Assembly (NCBI GenBank): GCA_049305865.1
Contig: JBAQPP010000041.1
Span: 12,670 to 76,669, forward strand
DNA from: UBA6263 sp049305865
GTDB taxonomy: Bacteria; Patescibacteriota; Gracilibacteria; Absconditabacterales; Absconditicoccaceae
Direction: 5' to 3'
Length of the DNA stretch: 64,000 nucleotides
Shown: positions 53,841 to 63,173 of the stretch, piece after piece
How the letters are laid out: each line of letters opens with the position of its first letter
Numbering within the stretch: position 1 is the stretch's first letter
Program-made: the position numbers and the translations under genes
The notes under the pieces: generated by a model
What the model saw: only the letters and a program-made list of their open reading frames with translations
The model's database searches: none
What the model was told of the DNA's origin: nothing

Positions 53841-54020
53841 ATGGAAGTAAGAAAAATAAACAAAGAAGCTACCATTCAAAACATTATTGAGTGGGCCAAT
53901 AAAAGTGTTGGTAATACAATCAATGCAAAGTTCTATCAAGAGATGGAACAAGATAATTGGGAAGCAACTCTAAAAGATGTTACCAAGTTCTGCAAAGTAG
54001 AAATAGTATACGAAATTTAA
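53841..54020 (+). CDS. Small soluble protein, unknown
   Basis: A 59-residue frame, MEVRKINKEATIQN..., containing WANKSVG and DNWEATLKDVTKF, predicted helical with a C-terminal strand (VEIVYEI). Its single glycine is GGT and it has no TGA. It lies on the strand opposite the ABC exporter genes, with its own terminator 30 bp downstream, which argues for a real gene. No family recognised. Confidence 0.55.
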   Translation: MEVRKINKEATIQNIIEWANKSVGNTINAKFYQEMEQDNWEATLKDVTKFCKVEIVYEI

Positions 54021-54049
54021 TATTTTGTAGACTATAATACTTCTATAAT

Positions 54050-54080
54050 ATTCTGTCTGCCTGCAGTCAGAATTTTTTTT
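54050..54080 (+). terminator. Terminator of the 59-residue gene
   Basis: ATTCTG-T-CTGC-CT-GCAG-T-CAGAAT followed by a run of seven to eight T. Confidence 0.85.
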
Positions 54081-54094
54081 AAAGATCAATAATA

Positions 54095-55012
54095 TTATTT
54101 ATAAAACTGTTCAATAATCTCTTCCAAAGGTACATTCTGTATCTCCAAATCTTCTATCTCTTTTTTTTCATATAACTCTTTGATAGCACTTTCTACAAAT
54201 TTTGGCTCATTTGGTACTTCTATATCATTCCAATCTAAGCTTCACTTTTCTTTATAACTTATAAATTTTTTATTGGCATATTTTTTCATAAGATCATCAA
54301 TCTGACCATCATACAATATTTCTCCCCTATTAATCACGACTGCTCTATCACAAAGATTTTCTACATCTTTAAGATCATGCGAAGTAAGAAAAATTGTAAT
54401 ATTTTCTTCTTTATGGATTTCATTTAAAATTTCATACAAAACTTTTTTTGCGATAATATCCAATCCCACAGTAGGTTCATCCAAAAATATTGCTTTAGGT
54501 GAATGAAGCAATGACGCAACAATTTCTCATTTCATCCTCTGTCCTAGACTAAGCTTTCTAACTGGTTGATCTATAAATTCTTGGATCCCGAATCTTGTCA
54601 CAAATCTCTCCAATCTTTTTTCAAAAACATCTTGTGGAATATCATAAATTATCCTAAAAAAGTTAAAACTATCCATCAAAGGTAGATGATAAAGAAGCTG
54701 ACTTCTCTGTCCAAAAACCGAAGAAGTAAATCTTGATATTTCTTTTCTTTGTTCTTTAGGATCCATACCTCGAACTTTTATTTCTCATTTATCATAATGA
54801 AGTATTCAAAGTATAGCTTTGATAGTTGTAGATTTTCAAGCCCCATTTGGTCAGATAAAAGCTACTTTTTCTCATTGATTAATTTCAAAATTAATTCATT
54901 TCAAAGCATGAAAATCTTCATATTTCGGAGCAAATATATTTTTAAACCAAGATCAGTTTTTGATTCTTTTTTTAAAAATCTTTTTCACATTTTTTACAAT
55001 AAGCATACGCAT
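54095..55012 (-). CDS. ABC-2 type exporter ATPase
   Basis: A 305-residue ATPase with an N-terminal lead of about 30 residues (KNVKKIFKKRIKN), Walker A GPNGAGKSTT (about 57-66), Q-loop VFGQRSQLLYHLP, signature KLSLGQRMKGEIVASLLHS, Walker B AIFLDEPTVGLD and H-loop LTSHDL. The LGQRM signature and 300-residue length fit the DUF990-associated ATPases. A tail of about 70 residues is typical of this class. It is the first gene on its strand, 439 bp upstream of the permease genes. TGA supplies the first P-loop glycine. Confidence 0.9.
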
Positions 55013-55084
55013 TTTATTATAATTTAAACAAATAAATCTTTAATCTTTAACGAACATTTTTCAATTTATAATTTAATATTTCAA

Positions 55085-55117
55085 AAAACCCCCTAGTAAT
55101 GACACATAGAGAGGTTT
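55085..55117 (-). terminator. Possible terminator on the minus strand
   Basis: AACCTCT, a 16-base loop, AGGGGGTT, then TTTT. Includes G-T pairs; it would end a minus-strand transcript from the non-coding stretch. Confidence 0.45.
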
Positions 55118-55153
55118 ATCCTATTAAAAGTACTTCTTTTATATCTGATTTTG

Positions 55154-55303
55154 CTAAGTCAGCATTCTACATTGCAATCTTTTATTCAGGGATGTCCTCT
55201 CTATTGTAAATCGATAATTTTTTCTCCAATCACAAAACATTCACGCGTTCACCGGTGTTTCAATCGCTAGAATTGATGTGTGGTTGAATTTAAAATTATT
55301 CAT
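55154..55303 (-). CDS. Doubtful 49-residue frame in the non-coding stretch
   Basis: ATG to TAG frame coding MNNFKFNHTSILAIETPVN..., with one TGA glycine, two Cys and a basic C-terminal half. No family or signal. It overlaps the segments that form possible RNA stems, so it may be chance. Confidence 0.2.
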
Positions 55304-55483
55304 AATTACTAGAAAGGGGTTAAGAATGTTAAATTGTTTCACTGCCACATCGGTACATTGCCACACTGAAACATTTGAACATTAGTAAATACGACATACC
55401 AAACATTTTGTGACAAAAAACTTCATTGACTTTAAAACAAAGTTAAATAAATTCTGATTGATTTTATCATTTTATAGTACGAG

Positions 55484-56740
55484 ATGACAAAAAAAATACT
55501 TCTCTGACTTTCACTATTATCTCTAATCTTTCTTGCTTGATGCCGAGACGAAGACCCATGTGAAGATTCTCCAGACAGCAAACATTGTTATCAATCAGAG
55601 GCCGTAAATTCCTGAAATCCAGATCAATGTAAGAAAATTTCTTGAAAAGAATTTAAACAATACTGATCCAACCCGCCAAGAGATAAATGTTATATGATGG
55701 TAGCAGCAAAACTATGAGATTATAGTATTTGTAATAAAATAAAATGATGAGAAATGTCATATAGCAAATCAGATTGTATATTTGAAGTCATCAACGAAAA
55801 TGATGATCCAAAATGATGTGATCGTTTAAAATGAAAAGATAGATATGAAGAATGTAATGATACCTTCCGTTCTGCAAATGCATTGACGATGAGGGATCAA
55901 ACAATAGATGATTTGACTCAACAAATTAAAAATGACCCAGATAATGCTGAGCTGAAAGCTAAATTACAAAAAGAGATGGAAATAAAAAGAAATCTTTTCC
56001 CATTTTTATCTGCGACTGAGCAATCAACTTATATAAAAGATCAAAGAGAGAAAGTAATGGAAGACATAGATGACACTGATGTACAATCTATGGTTGCAAA
56101 AGAATATACCGAATTTAAAAAAGCAAATCCGACAGCTGACGTGATAACTCTCTTAGATAAAATGAAAGATATAGCAGACAAACAAAAAATGATGAAACAA
56201 GCTGACGAAGATGCAAATGCTCTTGTAGATGCAGTCAAAGACCAGATGACAGATTTAGCTCAACAATGACAAGACGCAGTCACAGATGTTATGAAAGATA
56301 AAGCTGCCGACTGGATAAAAGAAAATTGATGAGATAAATTGAAACGAAGTTTAAAAAATCTTGAATGGATGAAAGATAAATATGACAAAGCATCACAAGA
56401 ATATGCGGCCGTACAAGAAAAATATAACAAATTAAAAGCAGCCTATGACAAAGTGAACGCTATTTACGGCAAAATGGATGGATTTGATACATTGGTTGCA
56501 CAATGAAAAATAACAGCAGACAAAGCAAAAGTTTTGAAATGAGCTGTTCTTCTGCAAAATTGACTAACTGCAGTCACAGAATATGTGCCAGTATTTGGAA
56601 GTACTATATCAAAAGTTACAGATGCAACATTTGAAGCTACAATGAAATTTGCTCAAAAAAGAGCTGAAAGAGCTACAGCACTAGATAAATGTATCAATGA
56701 TCCAGAACATTGTGACACTGACAGTATAAGCTGATATTAA
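55484..56740 (+). CDS. Large lipoprotein with Cys-rich head and coiled-coil tail
   Basis: A 418-residue lipoprotein. Lipobox LIFLAGC (Cys about 20). Residues 20-130 contain about 12 further cysteines in short repeated units (CEDSPDSKHC, CKKISG, KCYMMVAAK, CNKIKG, C..VI, GCDRLKG), which looks like a chain of disulfide-linked helical repeats. Residues 140-340 form long coiled coils rich in Lys, Asp and Gln. The end is LDKCINDPEHCDTDSISGY. It must be extracytoplasmic. Disulfides imply a thiol-oxidising system, and the CPHC/DsbD protein at 43 kb fits. No named family. Confidence 0.75.
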
Positions 56741-56804
56741 AAAACTTGAAAATATATAAAACAATCTATATCAATAAATCTGATTTAAAATTATATAAAA
56801 CATT

Positions 56805-58373
56805 ATGACAAAAAAATTCCTAGTAACTACACCTATTTACTACCCCAATGGCTATCCACATATATGACACGCCTATGCAAGCTTCATTGCAGATTTTTAT
56901 GCAAGATACAAAAGATTACTATGATATGAAGTGAAATTTTCTACATGAAACGATGAGAATAGTCAAAAAATAGTGCAACAAGCAGAAATAGAAAAGAAAG
57001 ATGTAATGCAATATTTAGATGAAATGGGAGCAAAACGAGAACAAGTATGGACAGATTTACAGATAAGTTATACAAGTTTTATCAGAACTACCCAATCCAA
57101 TCACAAAGAACTTGTACAAAAAATGCTTCAAAAATCTTTTGATAAGTGAGATATTTATGAATGAGAATATAAATGATACTACTGCGTATGATGTGAATGA
57201 TTCAAAACAGAAAAAGATCTCATAGAAAAAAACTGAGAAATGGTTTGCCCTGATCACCTTAAAAAGCCAGATCTAATAACAGAAAAAAATCGGTTTTTTA
57301 AATTAAAAAATTACAGTGAAAAACTCAAAGAATTATATAAAAGCCATCCAAATTTTTTAGTCCCTTGATATAGATTTAATGAAGTAATGTCTTTTGTAAA
57401 CTGAGGTTTGGAAGATTTTTCAGTATCTAGAGAAACAAATAAATTTTGAATACCACTACCTTTTGATCCAAAACAAGTTACCTATGTACGATACGATGCA
57501 TTATTCAATTATGTAACAGTATGTGAAAATGATTGATTCCGAAATAATGATACAGAAATAGTGCATGTCCTGGGTAAAGATATTAGTAGATTCCACGCAA
57601 TATTTTGGCCAGCGATGTTGATGAGCGCAGAACTAAAATTACCCAATACTGAATATATTACATGACGATTTACTGTCGACTGACAAAAAATGAGTAAGTC
57701 ACTTGGCAATGTAATCGATCCTATAGAAATGGTAAATAAATACGATAGAGATGCTGTAATTTTTAATTTACTTTATGATGTACCCATCTGATCAGATTGA
57801 GATTTTTCAGAAGAAAGATTAAAAAATGTTTATGAAAGTATGCTTATATGATGACGATGAAATCTCGTAAACAGAGTAACAAGTTTATGTGTAAAATATA
57901 ATATCAAAGAATGAAAAACAAGTAAAACAAAACTTAAAGCATTTAATGATCAAAATAATCACTTAATCAATTTCTTCGAATTGGGGTTTGATTCACATCT
58001 TTTGGAAAAAACTTATTTAGAAAAAGCAGATATTCAATGATATCTACAAGATCGATACAGATTAGTTCAAAACGCAAACGAATTTATAACAAAAACAGAA
58101 CCTTGGAAAAAATATAAAGATGATATGACAAAAGAAGAAGCTATTTCAGATTTACAATTTCTTTTATATATCGTTAAACAATTAGCACTATTATCTTCTC
58201 CTATCCTGGTAAATTGATTCAAAAAAATTCAAGAAATATTCTGAAACGAAGAATTGAATAAAATAGATACATCTAAAAATATCGAAGATCAACATTTATT
58301 TAAGGAAGTATTTGATCTAGAAATCTTTTCAGTAAATCTTAACCCTTCTATTATCTACATAAAGAAAGAATAA
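56805..58373 (+). CDS. metG: Methionyl-tRNA synthetase
   Basis: A 522-residue class Ia synthetase. HIGH motif is HIGHAY (19-24). The connective zinc knot has CVGC...C.DH (YCVGCEGFK and MVCPDHL). Also VSFVNGGLEDFSVSR, YVRYDALFNY, HVLGKDISRFHAIFWPAML, and the catalytic loop KMSKSLGNVIDP (about 295-306). The anticodon domain runs to the end. There is no C-terminal EMAP/Trbp111 tRNA-binding domain, so it is the short form. 22 bp before dtd. Confidence 0.95.
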
Positions 58374-58395
58374 ATTTATATACATATATGCTATA

Positions 58396-58848
58396 ATGAA
58401 ATTTCTTATCCAAGTAGTAAACAACGCTAGCGTACACATAGTAGAAAAAAACATTACAAATAATATAGAAAAATGACTTCTTATCTATGTTGGAGTAAGC
58501 AATGATGACATAAATAACTATTCAGAAAAAATAGATAAATTTGTAAATAAAATCTGATCGACAAAATTTTTTCATAATATAGAAACGCATAAAATAGATC
58601 AATCCATAAACGATATCAATGGACAGATTTTATTGATTTCCAATTTTACTCTCTATGGATCAAACAAAAAAGGCACTAAATTGGACTTCACAGATAGTGC
58701 CTGATATGAAGATGCAAAAAGAATATATGAAGATCTTATAGAAAAGATAAAGCAACATTGAATACAAATAAAAACATGAGAATTCGGAGCTATGATGCTA
58801 GTAGATTCTCAAAACGATTGACCAATAAATATAATACTTGAATATTAA
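58396..58848 (+). CDS. dtd: D-aminoacyl-tRNA deacylase
   Basis: A 150-residue homodimeric enzyme that hydrolyses D-aminoacyl-tRNA and glycyl-tRNA(Ala). Motif 1: the usual SQxxL block reads SNFTLYGSNKKGTKLDF, with SNF for SQF; motif 2 is NDGPINIILEY near the end (NxGP). The substitution of Gln by Asn in motif 1 is conservative. In an organism that decodes UGA as glycine, a Gly-removing proofreader may have an extra load. Its TAA overlaps the stop of the convergent gene (TTAA). Confidence 0.9.
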
Positions 58849-59141
58849 ATTCAGAAATATTTAATAAAATTTAGTACAAAAAAAACTCCTCACGAACCGT
58901 CAGGAGATTTACTTTTTTCAAAAGGATTTGGTTCATCTTGATCAGGAAGAAATTCACATATTGTCTGCCATTGCAATTGAAAAAGCAATAGTTTTAACTG
59001 TAAAACTTCTGTCTCTACTTCCAATTTTTTATAATTTTTATTGTTTTTTCTATACTTTTTTATACATAGATAAAGACAAAAAAAACTTATTATAAGTAGA
59101 AATATCATAGATCCGAAAACGATTTTTTCTGTAGTATCCAT
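58845..59141 (-). CDS. Small membrane protein, ambiguous C-terminus
   Basis: With TGA as Gly this is 98 residues. One span near the N-terminus (IVFGSMIFLLIISFFCLYLCI, 7-27), then a helical, Lys/Glu-rich cytoplasmic part with LQLKLLLFQLQW and FLPDQDEPNPF. Before the only in-frame TGA (58890) the protein is 83 residues and has GGN glycines only. That TGA sits inside a GC-rich hairpin followed by a T-run, a typical terminator. If TGA is decoded, translation runs through the hairpin for 15 more residues (GGVFFVLNF...) to the TAA that overlaps the dtd stop. See findings. Confidence 0.6.
58878..58908 (-). terminator. Hairpin with T-run near the end of the small membrane protein gene
   Basis: On the minus strand: CTCCT, GACGGTTCGTG loop, AGGAG, then TTTTTTTT. 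Strong terminator by form, but inside the code-25 reading frame. Confidence 0.75.
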
Positions 59142-59204
59142 AAGATATTTTTTATTTGTATTACATTGATACTATATATAATCAATGATATAAGTCAAGA
59201 TATA

Positions 59205-60110
59205 TTATAAAACCCCATACAAAATTAAATTTTCTATACCTACATTATTTTTAATCATTTTTTTCACTTTAAGTCGTCTTTGAGCCTGATCAAACATGTC
59301 ATTTTCAACACAATAAGCTATCCATCCATCAATAAATCAATCTATATAGCCATGATTATTTAAATTCTTGAGTATATCTTGAGCATAAAATATAGATTTT
59401 TTTGAACTTAGAATATCTACAAGTTTTATAAAATCCTGCTTCAATCAATCATTATTTTCAAATATATCATTAAGTTTCACCACAACTCATGGTCTTCACA
59501 TAGCCATATGACAAACAAACTTAGAAAATTCTTCATCTCACTGAAAATATCATTTTTCAGACATAAATTGTAACATCTCATCATTAGTCAATTCTTGAAA
59601 TTTTATCAATATTGCTCTTGATATTATAGTGTCCAACAATTGTGATTGGTGTGAAGTAGTAGCAAAAATTATTCTTCAAGCTAGTGGTTCTTCACAAGTT
59701 TTCAAAAAAGCATTTGCTGCCTCAGGCACCATTCTTTCTATATTTTCCAGAAGAACAGTTTTGAAAGGTCAGATTTTAGATTGTTGGAGTCGTAAATTTA
59801 TATCTCTTACGCCCAAATCCTCATATAATTCATTATCATTTATATTCAAAAAACGTTTATCATTTTCTTTGGGCGTTCTGACTTTTAAATTATGTAAGCC
59901 TATATTATCCGTCAAATCTTTAATATACAGAAAATCCTGCATAAAATATTGTCATAAATAGTTTTTTATAAGCTCTATTATACAAGTAGTTTTACCTATA
60001 TTTTTGGGTCAAGATATAATAAAAAAAGGTATAGATTGTTTTTCTTCTTTTACAAAATTATCCAAATATTTTATTAAAGTGTTTGTGCTTTCTTTGTTTC
60101 AAATAATCAT
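59205..60110 (-). CDS. holB: DNA polymerase III delta'-like clamp-loader subunit
   Basis: A 301-residue AAA+-type subunit. It begins MIIGNKESTNTLIKYLDNF, with Walker A GPKNIGKTT (about 30-38), then VRDINLRLQQSK, VLLENIERMVPEAANAFLKTCEEP (Walker B-like then the conserved sensor helix), IIFATTSHQSQLLDTIISRAI (sensor 1 plus arginine finger), GRPGVVVKL. Delta' normally lacks ATPase activity; here the P-loop looks intact, which resembles DnaX/gamma. The DnaX zinc cysteines are absent, so delta' is preferred. A shared short divergent region with secG lies upstream. Confidence 0.85.
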
Positions 60111-60275
60111 AACGCAATCTAATACTATAAACATAATCATTGTATTTTTTAACAACCATTTTTCAAACACTTTTATATGTAACAAATCCTGACTTATATA
60201 TCATTCTTGTTCTATTTGAAATTCAAAAGCAAATAGATAGACTACAATACAGTTTATTTTTTTATATAAGAAAAA

Positions 60276-60500
60276 ATGAGAACAATACTTATAACAATTA
60301 TGATTCTAAGCTGAGTCGTGTTTATATGATCTGTTTTGATGATGTCTCCAAAATGAGGTTTATGATTGTGAATCGGATGACTTTCTTGATCAAACGAATA
60401 TTGAAGTAAAAAATCAATTGAATGAAAATTAAAACAAGTAGCAGTGGTATCTTGAATAATATTTGGCTTGATAGCATTGGTTTTACCGTATACTAAATAA
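60276..60500 (+). CDS. secG: Protein translocase subunit SecG
   Basis: A 74-residue two-span membrane protein of the SecYEG channel. The conserved inter-helix segment is clear: SVLMMSPKGGLGLGIGGLSGSNEYGSKKSIEGKLK. The first span is about 4-20 and the second about 54-70. Nearly all glycines are TGA; without code 25 the gene disappears. It is followed by the solute-binding protein gene with a 1-bp gap, so the two are co-transcribed. Confidence 0.93.
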
Positions 60501-60501
60501 T

Positions 60502-62487
60502 ATGTTCTATTTTAAAGAAAAAAAATCTATAAAAAGGACATTAAGGTATTTTTTTTCTATATCGTTAGTATTACGAGTATTAATAAGTATTTATATATGA
60601 TATCAATATATACGATCATCATCAAAAGAAGTAATCACAAAATGATGAACATTTGTAGAATGAATATTTAATACCACTTCATATTTGCCATACTTAAAAA
60701 ACGACTGGCAAAGCCTTTTTTATCAGTGATTCCTTTTCAATAGTTGTTTAGATTACGACATAGATAAAAATTGAAACATAGCTTTTGAAGATACATTATG
60801 TAACGTAACAACAAGTGATTACAAAACATATTATGTATCATTATCTTGAGAAAATAAACGATCTGATTGAGTTCCCATTATGTTAGAAGATATATTTTTT
60901 ACATATGACGGGATTATTAAAAAAAATATATGGAACATAAAACAACTAAATACATACAAGGATATAATAGTATTAGATGAAACTGACAAAATAAAAATCA
61001 TATTTCCGCAAAGCTCTATAGATAATACATTATTTTTCACAAATTATATATTACCAAAACACGCTCTCATAGATGATAGTGTAGAAAATTACCAACAAAA
61101 TTTTTCTATAGAACCAGTCTTTTCAGACTGTTGAAAAATAATGCCACAAACTTCTGATCCTTACAGCTTGATATTCGATTTATGAAAATGTAACGATACA
61201 AAATTATGATTTTATCAAGTAAAGAATCTAGAATCCTTCGAAAAATTTTCAAATAATATAAGTCAATGAAAATCTTCCATAGTAGACGCATATATCAATC
61301 CACAACAGATAGATGTTTATATAACAAAAAACCTTCTTAGTACAAAATTAATGGCAATATTTTTCAATACCAAATCTGAAAAATCTCGTGTAAGACTCAG
61401 AAGAGCTTTGGGATGATTGATAGTAAATAATTTTTTCAATTGAGATTATATGAATTATATAAAAAAAGATGAATCAGATTTGTTTAAATATTTCTTAAGT
61501 AAATGAGAAAATATAAAAAGCTTTATCAATCGTATATCTTTATGATCTGCTATAACCAAAGAAGATCTATTGGATATATGAACAAAACAATTACCAGAAA
61601 AAATATCAGTAAATGGAACAAACAATAGATCTACATTTTATATAGAAAATCTGAGTTGAAATATCGGCTTAAATATAGGCATAGATAAAGTTTACGATAA
61701 AATTAGTATAAACTACAATACATGACAAGAAATAGCTCCAGAAAAATATTCAGCAAAAGAAAAATTGATATCAATTTCACTCAGTCAAAATAAATTATTA
61801 AATTGATTAAATAAGATCAATTTTTACTGAACATTAAAAGGGAAAAAACAAACAATATTAAGTTTGGATATATATAACTTAATAAGTAATCAAATATGAT
61901 CATGAGATACCACACTTGAGCCAAAATTAACTGTAATTTATTTTAAGGAGCCCAATTCAATATTTGTAGTTAATAGATTAAAAGAAATATTCAAAAAATT
62001 TGATATAATAGAAAATTTTGTATTTGAGTGATTTGACGATTCAAATCAACTAGAGTGAAAATTAACAGTTTGAAACTATGATATAGTAATAAGCAACATA
62101 GATGTTTGATTAAAAAATGATATTATAAAATTACTTAGTATAGACAAACCAAATATCAATCCATCTCAATATACAAATAGTAAAATGGTATGACTGTTAA
62201 AAGATTATTTTAAGTGAAACACAGAAAATACCATATGACAAATAAATGAAATATATGCTCAAGATATGCCATTTATAATACTTTGAAATACTTTCACAAA
62301 ATTACAATTAAAACCAGACATATCAAAACAATTATTCCAGACATGATATGATAGTATTTACGAATACAACCGAAGGAAAAGGATATATAAAAATTTAAAT
62401 ATCACTTCAAACGTAAAAATAGATTGAAAAAATTTACTAAATATATCCAATTTTAGAAGTTTTATATGAAAAATTTTAAGTAAATAA
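60502..62487 (+). CDS. Family-5 extracellular solute-binding protein
   Basis: A 661-residue protein anchored by one N-terminal span (YFFSISLVLRVLISIYIGYQYI, about 17-38). The mature start KGGTFVEGIF (about 52-62) followed by YLKNDWQSLFYQGFLF resembles the SBP_bac_5 peptide-binding fold (GGTLVEG... in other CPR proteins). Later blocks: VRLRRALGGLIVNNFF, PFIILGNTFTKLQLKPD. This family binds oligopeptides for import; no permease is encoded nearby. The long linkage to secG is a known CPR arrangement as far as I recall. Annotated with moderate certainty because overall similarity is low. Confidence 0.7.
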
Positions 62488-62489
62488 AA

Positions 62490-63116
62490 ATGGATGTATT
62501 AAATATAATACAATTGGCAATTATACTAGCGATATCTATCGGTTTACATGAATATGCTCATGCATATATTTCTTATAAACTTTGAGATCCTACTCCCAAA
62601 CTACAAGGCAGGTTAACTCCAAACCCATTAAAACATATTGATCCAATATGATTTATCATGATTTTTTTGGTGAATTTTTGACGAGGCAAACCAGTCCAAG
62701 TAAATCCAATGTATTATAAAAATCCATGGAAATGAGAGCTTATAGTAGCTCTTTGATGACCAGCGACAAATCTAATTTTGGCAATAATATGAATATTTAT
62801 CATTCTGATTTATTCTAAAATATTAGGATTACCTATAACATCCATATTTCAATCAAATATAGATATAATAAATCTATTTTGGATAAAATTTAGTATAGTA
62901 AATATAGCATTAGCAATTTTTAACCTCATTCCTATACCACCATTAGATGGCTTTAGAATAATAAAATTTTACCTAAAAGAAAATTCACAGAATATAGAAA
63001 GATATTGAATTTTTTTACTTATATTTGTATTGTTTTTTATATGACCATTTATATCACAAGCTACTCAATTTATATTTAATATATTATTCACTATTTTCTG
63101 AAATATTTTTTATTAG
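62490..63116 (+). CDS. Site-2 protease (M50, Rip/FwdE-type metalloprotease)
   Basis: A 208-residue membrane zinc protease that cleaves transmembrane segments. The zinc helix has GLHEYAHAYISY (HEXXH about 20-24) and the third ligand is Asp in IPIPPLDGFRI (about 150-156). GRLTPNPLKHIDPIG and ALGGPATNLILA are the family's other conserved blocks. It is a compact form with four to five spans and no PDZ domain. Two bp after the solute-binding gene, so likely in the same operon. Confidence 0.92.
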
Positions 63117-63173
63117 CGATTTAACAAAATAAAACTCGTTTCCATGTTTTTACATTTTTACGCTTAAACGCTA

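Larger units (their letters stand above)
55013..55483. other. 471-bp stretch, mostly non-coding, possibly a structured RNA
   Basis: No gene that I can support firmly. It is less AT-rich than most gaps and contains paired segments: ATAGAGAGG at about 55106 against CCTCTCTAT at about 55196, CTGA...TCAG near 55146, CAAT...ATTG near 55262, and GTTTCA...TGAAAC at 55336-55372. On the minus strand a possible terminator (AACCTCT...AGGGGGTTTTTT, near 55085-55117) follows. A 49-residue frame lies at 55154-55303 (minus). A minus-strand small RNA is one explanation; I could not match RNase P, tmRNA, 6S or SRP motifs. Confidence 0.4.

Noticed and set aside
55241..55290. CRISPR-like repeat (GTTTCAATCGCTAGAATTG) in the non-coding stretch
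   Set aside because: It occurs once, with no second copy, no regular spacers and no cas genes nearby.
55013..55483. tmRNA or RNase P RNA in the 471-bp gap
   Set aside because: No acceptor-T-arm end, tag-peptide frame or GAGGAAAGUC/ACAGAA core was found on either strand.
60004..60409. Plus-strand small frames between holB and secG
   Set aside because: They run antisense to holB or out of phase with secG and have no homology or signals.
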